Positions 1-9,800 of a stretch of DNA of 64,000 nt are shown one piece after another. The stretch spans positions 1 to 64,000 of the forward strand of contig DASPZU010000089.1 of NCBI GenBank assembly GCA_035636095.1, given 5' to 3'. The position numbers were made by a program, and so were the translations under genes. The stretch's first letter is position 1. The number at the start of each line of letters is the position of its first letter. The stretch is from Gp7-AA10 sp035636095 (GTDB lineage Bacteria; Acidobacteriota; Thermoanaerobaculia; Gp7-AA8). The notes under the pieces were generated by a model. The model ran no database searches. It saw nothing but the letters and a program-made list of their open reading frames with translations, and was not told the DNA's origin.

Positions 1-148
1 GAGGAAAGACTGTTCCTTCCACCCGTAAGCACTCACGATCATCGCCATCGGGTCGGTCGGAGCTGATTGTCAGGAAGAAAGACGAAAAGCAGTCAGCGAA
101 GAAGAGGACTGTCCTTGACAATCACTTTTATAGAACGGACCGCGACAC

Positions 149-1621
149 GTGGATCTTCAACCTCTGACGCCGTCACGCGTGAGATACGGCGGCTTCTTTT
201 TGACGCCTCGAGATGCGTCGAACAACTGCCCGTCAAATCCTCCACCACCTCAACCGCCAAACGTCTGTGAGGCCGCAGGTGTCTGCCTTGATTGTGACGG
301 CGCGTTTCATGGAACGATGGTAACTGGCGTGGCAGCCGGCAACGCGGCCACAGGGAAGCGAGATTTCAATCCCGGGAACGTGGGTTACTTCCTCGGTACC
401 GGGATCGCTCCGACTGCCGGGATTCTTTCGACGAAAATTGAGAACTCTGCCGGTAGACAGTGGCTTGCAAGAACGATTCTTGACTTTGCCCCCGACGCGA
501 CGTCGAGATCAGTCTACATCCAAAACCATTCTCACAATGAATACAATGTGACTCCCAGCGCGACCGGGATGTACACGCTTCAATCTCAGTTATTCGACAG
601 GGCAGTTCGCGACTCAGATGGAGCTGGTATCCAATTGAGTCCCATCACGCTCACGGTGTCCGCGGGAAACCTATCTCAAGACTCTAACCAGCTTCTTCTG
701 CTTCCTCCAGCGACCTCGAAGAACGTGATCGCGGTGGGGGGCGCAGAAGATGTGCGCGACCCTTCCGAGTGGAGGTTTTGTGCTGGTGTGACTCACTCCG
801 ACGCCAACTCATTCCGAAACATCATGGCTGACAGCAAACACGGAACGCTGGTGCAAGCCGGTGGTCACGGGTGGGACACATATGCGAAACCGGATCTCTA
901 CGCGCCAGCATCGCAGATCGTTTCCACGCGCGCAACGGATTTGAGCCCGCAGATCCCGACAGGGTTCGATTGCATCGGTTATGGAGGCAGTGCACCCGAT
1001 TACGACCCGGACTATTTCATAGACAGCGGGACGAGCTTCGCCGCTCCTGTCGCCGCGGGTGCAGCCTTGATCGCAAGTCGTGTTTATGCTGCGTCGTTGG
1101 GGGGCACACCGAACCCGGCTGCAGCGAGTCCAGCGCTTCTCAAAGCGATGCTGGTTGCAAGCGCCCGGTCAATGCGGACGGCGCTGGACAAGACCATTGA
1201 CCCATCGGTAGCGATTACAGCAAGGCCGAATGCGGTGCAGGGCTTCGGGCGACTCAGCCTGGTCGATATTGTCAGCCACTCCCCTGCGCGTCAGTATGTC
1301 GATCAGTCACCGTCGCGAACGTTTACTGCGTCAGGTCAGAAGTGGAGTGCGACCTATCCGGTAAGTGATACAAGCAGGCCAGTGAAGGTTGTGTTGGTGT
1401 GGACCGATGCACCTGCACCAGCGCCCTCGGGAAATGTACCGACTCTTATCCAAAATGATCTTGACCTTCTCGTGAGCATAGGGGACTCAACCAACCGCAA
1501 GACTTACGCCGGGAACAATCTCATTGAATCTACTCAGAGCGCAGATGAAGGAGAGGAATCCCAACTCTACGTGGTGGAGTTGTTGGCAATCCCGATACAA
1601 AGAACAACGTCGAAACCGTGA
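149..1621 (+). CDS. Subtilisin-like S8 serine protease, main part (5' incomplete, frameshifted at 3' end)
   Basis: This is a secreted-type subtilase that would hydrolyse peptide bonds outside the cell. The catalytic His motif (HGTMVTGVAAGN) lies near residue 54 and the catalytic Ser motif (SGTSFAAPVAAGAAL) near residue 294, with an oxyanion-type SAGN at about 170. The first available start is a GTG with no visible ribosome site, and no Asp motif (D-T/S-G) is found before the His. The N-terminal signal, propeptide and Asp strand are therefore missing or in another frame. The protein ends abruptly near 1575, where the expected coding text continues one frame over as the next entry (GNPDTKNNVETV). 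Family assignment is firm; the intactness of the gene is doubtful. Confidence 0.85.
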   Translation: MDLQPLTPSRVRYGGFFLTPRDASNNCPSNPPPPQPPNVCEAAGVCLDCDGAFHGTMVTGVAAGNAATGKRDFNPGNVGYFLGTGIAPTAGILSTKIENSAGRQWLARTILDFAPDATSRSVYIQNHSHNEYNVTPSATGMYTLQSQLFDRAVRDSDGAGIQLSPITLTVSAGNLSQDSNQLLLLPPATSKNVIAVGGAEDVRDPSEWRFCAGVTHSDANSFRNIMADSKHGTLVQAGGHGWDTYAKPDLYAPASQIVSTRATDLSPQIPTGFDCIGYGGSAPDYDPDYFIDSGTSFAAPVAAGAALIASRVYAASLGGTPNPAAASPALLKAMLVASARSMRTALDKTIDPSVAITARPNAVQGFGRLSLVDIVSHSPARQYVDQSPSRTFTASGQKWSATYPVSDTSRPVKVVLVWTDAPAPAPSGNVPTLIQNDLDLLVSIGDSTNRKTYAGNNLIESTQSADEGEESQLYVVELLAIPIQRTTSKP

Positions 1622-2358
1622 TCTTTTTTCCGAACACTGTCGGCGTGACTCAGTTCACAGTAGTCGTTCAGGGAAGGCAAGTAACGTTTTCTGGAGTGCC
1701 GGATACGAATTGTCCCGGCATGCCAAACTCCGACTGCATCGATCAGGACTTCGCGGTATTCGTGTACAACGCTGGCACATCGATCAGCTTAGCGGCACCC
1801 ACGAACCTTGTTGCGACAGTAGTGACCAGTACAAGCGTCGCTCTTACATGGTCGCCGGTCTTAGGCGCTGATCACTATGAGATTTCACGGCGCACAAGCG
1901 GCGGCTATATCGTCATTGACAACACGACAACGGCAGCCAGCTTTACCGACAGCAGCGCCTCGTCGGGTACCGCTTATCTGTACCGTGTTCGAGCGCTCGA
2001 TCCCGCAAACAATCCCGGCGCCTACAGCAACGCGGATCTTGCGACAACCGTGGTCTTCACGGATGATCCGCTGACCGCCGGATCTACCATAGTGTTGGCG
2101 CAGCATATGTACGAGCTCCGGCAAGCCGTCAATGCCGTCCGTTCGACTGCCGGCTTAGGTTCAGCCACCTTCACTGACGATCCTCTGATTGGGATCGCGG
2201 TGAAGGCGGTCCACGTTCAGGAGCTACGGTCGAACCTCGACGCTGCTAGGTCAACCTTAGGCTTGGGAGCGCTGACGTACAGTGATGATCCGATTGCCGG
2301 AGGACAGACGATTGTCAAAGCCGCGCACGTTGCCGAGCTTCGCGCCGGTGTTAGATAG
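1618..2358 (+). CDS. C-terminal part of the S8 protease: jelly-roll end, fibronectin III domain and three DDPL/ELR repeats
   Basis: This frame continues the protease after an apparent single-base loss between about 1561 and 1587. Upstream of its nominal GTG start the same frame already reads GNPDTKNNVETV, which contains the NNVE motif typical of the beta-sandwich following subtilase domains. Residues 60-145 resemble a fibronectin type III domain (APTNLVATVV...SVALTW). The C-terminus has three roughly 50-residue repeats, each with a DDP(L/I) motif, then a (V/I)xA.H..ELR motif, then GLG or a stop. These repeats probably act as a surface or secretion-associated module. They are recalled from acidobacterial secreted proteins and have no assigned function. 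It is unlikely to be a separate gene. Confidence 0.7.
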   Translation: MIFFPNTVGVTQFTVVVQGRQVTFSGVPDTNCPGMPNSDCIDQDFAVFVYNAGTSISLAAPTNLVATVVTSTSVALTWSPVLGADHYEISRRTSGGYIVIDNTTTAASFTDSSASSGTAYLYRVRALDPANNPGAYSNADLATTVVFTDDPLTAGSTIVLAQHMYELRQAVNAVRSTAGLGSATFTDDPLIGIAVKAVHVQELRSNLDAARSTLGLGALTYSDDPIAGGQTIVKAAHVAELRAGVR

Positions 2359-2492
2359 GTCGAGACTAGCGCGAACAACAATCTAGCGTTGCGCTCATTG
2401 GGATTCCACTCGGTGTAGAACCCCACGCGGCTCCGAGTCTGCCGGCGCGCTCCGCTCTTGACCGCGCCGCGCGCTGACCGCATCATCATTTC

Positions 2493-3734
2493 ATGCTGAC
2501 AGTGATGGTAGTGGCGGGGGTGGCGCTGATCGCCGGCTTGCTCATCGGCTGGCTCGCGAGCGGGCCGCGGCTGCATCGCGCCGAAGTCGGGCGGGCGGTG
2601 GCGGAGACGCGGATCGCGGAGATCGAGCGCGCGCACGGAGCGGTCGGCGACCGTTTCGCGGCCGAGGCCCAGCGCGCGTTCCAGACGGTGGGGGAGTCGC
2701 TGCTGCAGATGAGCAAGACCCAGATCGACGGCTCGCTCGACACCAAGCGCGCCGAGATCGAGACGCTGCTCACCCCCGTGCGCGAGATGCTCGATCAGTA
2801 TCGCAGCGAAGTTGTCAAGTCGGAGCGCGTGCGCAACGAGGCCTACGGCGGGCTGCAGCAGCAGTTGGTGACGCTGCTGACCACGGTGCAGTCGGGACAG
2901 CGCGAGGCGGCCCGGCTCGCGAACGCGCTGCAGTCGCCGGCGGTGCGCGGATCGTGGGGCGAGAACTCGCTCCGGCGCTGCGTCGAGCTGGCGGGCATGA
3001 GCGAGTTCTGCGACTTCGACGTGCAGGAGACTCTGTTCAGCGAAGAAGGGCGCCGTCTGCGTCCCGACCTGATCGTGCGGCTGCCCAACAAGCGCGTCAT
3101 CGCGGTCGACGCCAAAGTCCCCCTGACCGAATATCAGTCGGCCGCCAACGAAGAGAACGAGGCGCGGCGACAGGAGCTGCTGCAGGCGCATGCGAAGACG
3201 CTGCGGCGTCACATCGACACCCTAGGGCGGCGCGAGTATCAGGCATCGATGAGCGAGTCGCTCGACTTCACGGTCATGTTTTTGCCGGGCGAGCATTTTC
3301 TCTCCGCGGCCTTGATGGCCGATCCTTCGCTGTTCGACTACGCCGCCTCGCGGCGCGTGTTCGTGGCCTCGCCGATGGTCCTGCTTCCGCTGCTGCGCGC
3401 GGTGGAGTCGGGATGGAAGGCCGAGCGGACCGAGGAGAACGCCAAGCGGATGTTCGAAGCGGGCGTGGACCTTTTCAACCGCTTCGTGAAGGTGATGGAG
3501 CTGTTCGCGGAGCTTGGCGGAGCCCTTCGAAGAACAGTCGAGCGCTACAACGCCGTGATCGGATCGGTCGACGCGCGGCTGTGGCCGAAGGGTGAGGAGA
3601 TGCAGCGGCTGGCCGGCAGCGGCAAGGAGCTGGCGTCCCTGGAGCAGATCGAAGCCGTGCCGCTGGAATCGTCGAAGCTGCGCCTAACAATGCAGGGCGA
3701 ATCGTCGGCGGACGTCGTCCCGTTCGAGAAATAG
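2493..3734 (+). CDS. rmuC: DNA recombination protein RmuC family
   Basis: RmuC proteins are membrane-anchored nuclease-like proteins thought to limit DNA rearrangement at inverted repeats. The 413-residue product starts with a transmembrane segment (residues 1-22, rich in V, A, L and I). An alpha-helical coiled-coil region follows to about residue 120, then the conserved RmuC core with GSWGENSL (about residue 153) and RPDLIVRLPNKRVIAVDAK (about 190-208). The PD...D.K pattern fits the predicted PD-(D/E)XK nuclease-like fold. Length matches the family. Start at the ATG matches the membrane anchor. It stands alone between two secreted-protein genes. Confidence 0.93.
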   Translation: MLTVMVVAGVALIAGLLIGWLASGPRLHRAEVGRAVAETRIAEIERAHGAVGDRFAAEAQRAFQTVGESLLQMSKTQIDGSLDTKRAEIETLLTPVREMLDQYRSEVVKSERVRNEAYGGLQQQLVTLLTTVQSGQREAARLANALQSPAVRGSWGENSLRRCVELAGMSEFCDFDVQETLFSEEGRRLRPDLIVRLPNKRVIAVDAKVPLTEYQSAANEENEARRQELLQAHAKTLRRHIDTLGRREYQASMSESLDFTVMFLPGEHFLSAALMADPSLFDYAASRRVFVASPMVLLPLLRAVESGWKAERTEENAKRMFEAGVDLFNRFVKVMELFAELGGALRRTVERYNAVIGSVDARLWPKGEEMQRLAGSGKELASLEQIEAVPLESSKLRLTMQGESSADVVPFEK

Positions 3735-3845
3735 TTTTCCCTCCGGAGGGTTCCCATTCCCTCCGCCCAGTCACTCCTTTCCAGCACAGCAACTAAGCAA
3801 ACAATCCGCGAAGTCGCCGTTGGTCAGTGCTCAGGGGAGGCCAAA

Positions 3846-6800
3846 GTGCGCTGCTCTATCTTCATCGCCTTTCTGTTTCTCAACTCTTCGGCAGTGGCAC
3901 AGGTCGTTCAGGAAGTCATCCCGCGGCAAGCCGGCGTCGGCGCGCGCGCCATCGTCGTCGGCTCCGGTCTCGATCAGGGCAGCTTGGCCGTGAATTTTCC
4001 GGCAGCAAATGGCGGAACGGTTCCGGCAAGGATCATCAGCCGGTCGGCGACCGTCGTCGAGTTTCAGGTGCCTGAGGGAGCGATATCCGGCAACGTCGGC
4101 TTCTTCCTCAACAATGCGTCGCTCGCCCAGCTCGCATTGACCGTGACACCCGCCGCGGCGTGGACAAGGGTCGCGACGCTCACACTATCCGAGAACGCGC
4201 TCAAAGCTCCTTCGGGAGTGGCCATCATGCTTCCGACCGGCGTGGTGGCCGTCGCCGATCGGGGCAATCATCAGGTGAAGCTTGTTCGTCCCGACGGCAC
4301 GATGGCCGTGCTTGCGGGAAACGGTAAGCCCGGCTTCGTCGATGGAGCGCCGGGGCAATTCAAAGAGCCCGCCGCGCTGGCGTACGACGCTGCATCGCAG
4401 ATGCTTTATGTCGCGGACAGCGGAAACGACGCCATCCGGCGCATCACGGCCGGCGGCGTGGTCTCGACTCTCGCTGAAGGGTTTAAGCAGCCGGCGGGCA
4501 TCGCCATACGCGATGGCATTCTCTTCATCGCCGACACGGGGAACGATCGGATTCGTCGCGTCGCTCCAGACGGCACCGTCACGACAATCGCAGGAGGCGT
4601 GCATTCAGGGTTCGCTGACGGGCCGGGTGCCCAGGCGCTGTTCAAGGGTCCGCAGGGAATCGCGTTGACGCCGGCGGGCATCCTCTACGTCGCCGACAGC
4701 GGGAATCACGCCGTGCGAAAGATCGAGAACGGACTCGTGACCACCGTCGCAGGCACGGGCCACGCTGGTTTTCTCGATGGGCCGGCCACGATCGCGGAGT
4801 TCAAGCAACCCTCCGCAGTGGCAGTCGACCCCGCCGGGAATGTTTTTGTTGCCGACGTGATGAACAACGCCTTGCGCCTCATCACGTCAGGATCGGTCAC
4901 AACCATCGCCGGCGCGCGAAAAGAGGGTTTCGTCGACGGCGATCTCTCATCGGCGCAATTCAAACAGCCCAATGACGTGCTGGTGGAAGGAGCGGTCTTC
5001 ATCGCCGACACGATGAATGATGCCGTTCGCGTCCTGTATCCCGCCTTGAATGCGACGGGCATCTATCCGCGAACCGCCGATCCGAACAGCGGCACGGTGG
5101 TGCGACTCTTCGGCGCCGGCTTCGTACCCGGCGCGATGCGAGTCGCCTTCGGCGGCGTGGCCGCGACGAGCGTGACCTACGCGACCTCGACCGAATTGCT
5201 GGTGAACGCACCGCCGCATCCAATCGGCTCGGTCGATGTGGTCGTCAGCTCGCCCAACGGTGTCGCGACGCTGCAAAACACGTTTCAGTACACGCCACCC
5301 TTTACGGCGCTGCGTCTGACGCCGTCGTCGCCGGCGCTCACCATCGGGCAGCGGCAGCAGTTCACTGCCATCGCCGTCGCGTCGGACAATGCAACGATCG
5401 ACGTGACCAGCCGGGCGAGCTGGAACAGTTCAGATCCAACCATTGCTACCGTCGACGCGAACGGTCTCGCCGCGGCCCTCAAGGCAGGAACGACTTCGAT
5501 CAGCGCGACCTTCGCAAACCTCACGCAGTCGGTGCTGCTGACGGTTGCTGCGCCGGAGACCATCCCGCCAGATCCATCCACGGTTGCGACGCCGATCGAC
5601 GGAACTGTCGTTACCTCGATTTCGGATACGGTGCAATTCCTTTACACCGGCCCGAATCCGGTACAGCGCGGGGTGACGCCCGGCACGATTCAGGCGGCGA
5701 GGGTCGCGGTCATTCGCGGCCAAATCCACTCCGCCGACGGCACGCCCTTGTCTGCTGTTCGCGTCACGATCCTCGGGCATCCCGAGTTCGGCCACACGCT
5801 CTCGAGAGTCGACGGCTGGTACGACATCGCCGTCAATGGCGGCGGAGATCTGACGCTCGACTACCGAAGGAGCGGATACATCTCTGCACAGCGTCGCATG
5901 CACACTCCATGGCGCGATTTCGTCGTGATGGATGACGTCTTCATGACGGCCTATGACGCTGCCGCAACGACCGTGAGCCTCGGAATGCCGGCGATGCAAA
6001 TCGCGCGTGGCAGCGCTGTGGCTGATGCCGACGGCATTCGGCGCGCGACGCTGTTCATCGCTGCCGGAACGACAGCGACAATCGAAACCCCGACTGGATC
6101 GCAAAACGCGACGACCCTTACCGTTCGCGCCACTGAGTTCACAGTTGGACCGAACGGCCCGAAGAGGATGCCGGCGGCGCTACCTCCGACCAGCGCTTAC
6201 ACGTACTGCGTCGAGCTGAGCGCGGACGAGGCGGTCGCGGTCAACGCCACAGCCGTGCGATTTTCCAAGCCGGTGGCAGTCTACGTCGAGAACTTCCTGG
6301 GATTTCCCGTCGGTACAGCGGTGCCGGCCGGCTATTACGACCGGATTCGAGGCACATGGATCGCACTCGACAATGGCGTCGTCCTTCGGGTCGTGACCGT
6401 CACTGCTGGAAGAGCGACGGTGGACCTCAATGGCGACGGAATCCCCGACGATCCAACCACCATGGGGATTTCATCCGACGAGCTGCAGCAACTGGCGACT
6501 CTGTATCAACCGGGTCAGAGTTTGTGGCGGATCACCACCGACCATTTCTCGCAAGAGGATTTGAACTATCCGCTGCAACTCCTTGCGCCTGGCGCAGCGT
6601 GGCCGGCGAACAGCGCGCCCCAATATTCGCCGGCGGTCGGTTTCCCGGCCACCCAATGCAACTCGATCATCGATTGTCACAATCAGACGTACAGCGAATC
6701 GATCTCCATCATCGGAACGCCGTTCTCGCTCAGTTATCACAGCGATCAGGTCCCAGGTCACCTCGGCGGCCGCACGGTTGATATTCCCATCAGCGGAGCG

Positions 6801-9800
6801 ACCGTTCCGCCGCCATTGAAGCGGATTGAGGTCGACGTCCGTATCGCGGGACGTCTGTTTCATTATGAGCGGCCGACGACGCCTAACCAATCGCTTCGAT
6901 TTGTGTGGGATGGCCTCGACGCGTACGGCCGCCGGCTTCAGGGTTCTCAAGTGGCGCACATTCAGATTGCATACATGTATGACTTGCTCGGGTACGGGCG
7001 GCCAGCCGAAAGCCCCCGCTCATTTGCAATGTATTCCAGCGATCCGGTTCCAATGCGGCAGATGCGCCAGGAATACGGGCTGTTTCAATACGGCGATGTT
7101 TTGTTAGGCGAGCTGGCAGCCTCTCCGTTCGGCCTTGGAGGATGGAGTATCGACGCTGTGGAGGTCTTGAACACCAATGCCGGAGTCCTCAGCCGCGGAC
7201 CTGGCGAAAGCGTGACCACTTCCCTGCAACGGCCCACGATCACGACCTTCGCAGGAGGGGGTCTTTCAACAGCCCCGACAGGGTTCGCAACGGACATGCA
7301 ATTGACCGCACCATTTGCGATCGCGCCGGCTGCCGACGGAAGCGTCTATTTCTCGGAAGGAAGTTTTGGTGGCGCCATTCGACGGGTAATCCCAGGCGGC
7401 ATCATGAGCACCGTGGCCAACACCAGCCGCATCAACGCGATCGTCGCTGGCCCTGATGGCCTGCTGTACGTTGGAAATGGCGGCCTTTCGCGCGTCGATC
7501 CAGGGACAGGAGCGGTGTCGGACTTGAGCGCGTCGTTTTCGTGCTGTAACGCGCTGGCGTTCGGCCCTGAAGGAAGTCTGTACACCGCACCGACGCAGGG
7601 CGGTATCGTCCGCAGAGATCCCGATGGAACATTCGCGGCGCTCACTGGAAGTCCATCGCTGCCACGGACGTATTTCCCTGCCGGCCGGCCGGCTCTTGTA
7701 ACGAACGTCGGCCCGGTCAACGGAATCGCGGTCGGTCGGGATGGCAGCGTTTACTTCAGTATGCCGACCGCGTTTGTCAACGGTGCGAATCTCGGCGGCC
7801 GCGTCTTCCGGATTCCGCCGACGGGTGTGATCGAGCGTTATGCTGGTACCGACACTTTCACCACTGGCTACAGCGGCGATGGCGGACCGGCAACTCAGGC
7901 CGAGCTGTCGTATCCGGACGCGCTTGCGGTGGCGCCTGACGGAAGCCTCTACATCAGCGATTCAAACACATTCACGATTCGGCGAGTTCTGCCGAACGGC
8001 ATCATCACGACGGTGGCGGGCAACCCTGCCTTCAACGATTACTCGCCGGACGGCACGCCGGCCGCCGCTTCTTATGTCGATTTCCCCAAGAGATTGGCGG
8101 TCGGAGTTGATGGAGCGATCTATGTTTCGGATGGTTTCCTGATGACCGTGCGGAAGATCGCTCCTCCGAACACATCGGAGTCCGATGGGCGACTCATCGT
8201 TCCGTCGACGGATGGGCGGATCGTCTCCATCTTCGGATCGAATGGACGTCATCAGAAGACTGTCGACGCTGTGGCTAACACAACGCTCTATGCGTTCCAA
8301 TACGACACAGCCGGGCATCTCACTTCAATCACAGATACCTATGGCAACGCGACAATAGTGGAGCGCGATGGATCGGGCAACGCCACAGCGATTACATCAC
8401 CGTTCGGCGATCGCAACGTGCTGACGATGAACAACGGCTATCTCAGCTCGGTCGCGAATCCAGCGGGCGAACACTTCCAGATGACGTACTCCGCGACCGG
8501 CTTGCTGACCGGCTTCCAGAATCCACGCGGCATCCCCAAGACGATCACATACGACGATTTGGGCCGCTTCATTCGCGAAGACCGCGCCGACGGCGGCTCG
8601 CTCTCGATCACCGGCCCAGCCTCGGTTGGCGGCTCATTCCAGGTCGCTGTTCGCTCGGCGGAAGGTCAGACAACGACGCACGACATTCAACGCGATCAGG
8701 CAGGGAACGATCTGCGAGTCGACACCGATGCGTCGACGCACCTGACGACCAGAACATTGCGCGGGTCCGATGGATCGCAATCGATGACTCTGGCCGATGG
8801 CAGCAGCACTTCGCAGACCATCCAGGGCGATCCGCGCTTCCAGAGTCTTGCTCCGCTTCGAGCAAGTTCTGCTACGACGCCGGGCGGCCGTCACCTGACG
8901 CTGCAGAGTGGCCGTTCGGTCGTTCTGTCGAATCGATTCGATCCACTATCGGTGACCAGCCTGATGGAGACTCTGTCAATCAACGGCCGTCAATGGCAGA
9001 CGACCTTCACATCGTCCAATCGATCGATTGTGACCCGCACTCCTGCCGGCAGGCAGGTCACGACGATTCTCAACAGTCAGGGCGACGTGGCGTCGATGCA
9101 AATGCCGGGGCTGGCGGGAGCGGCATTTACCTATAACACCAGAGGACAATTGACCTCGATCCAACAAAGCACCCGCCACACCGACTTTGCATACAACAGC
9201 TCCGGACTGGTGGAGCGGATCACCGATCCGTTGAACCGCAGCGTCGGATTCTTGTACGACAAGGCCGGACGCGCAACGCAGCAAACGCTGACCGACGGCC
9301 GGTTGGTCGCCTTCGCCTACGACCTGAACGGTAACGTCATATCGGTGGCCCCTCCCTCGCGGCCGGCGCACGCGTTCTCATGGACGGTGCGCGATGATCA
9401 ACAGCAGTACACGCCTCCATTAGTGCCCGGCGGCGGGAATACACAGTACGCGTACAACCGCGACCGTCAACTGACAAGCGTGCTCCGTCCCGACGGCCAG
9501 TCAATCGCCTTGGCTTACGATGCCGCCGGCCGCCTAACGACCGTCGCGACTCCGGCGGAAACATATGGCTACACTTACAGTTCGCAAACCGGAAGGCTGG
9601 CCACGGTCAATGCTCCAGCCGGCGTAAGTCTCAATTACCAATACGACGGGTCGCTTCCAACGAATGTCGATTGGAAAGGAGCGGTCAGCGGAAGCATCGC
9701 ATACGCGTACGACAACGACTTCCGCCAGGTGAGCGAGGGCGGCATCGCCTTCGGCTACGATGCCGATGGTTTACTCACCAGCGCCGGGGCGCTGCAACTC

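Noticed and set aside
2217..3212. Minus-strand frame across rmuC
   Set aside because: R/H/L-rich shadow text. The plus strand has the RmuC core.
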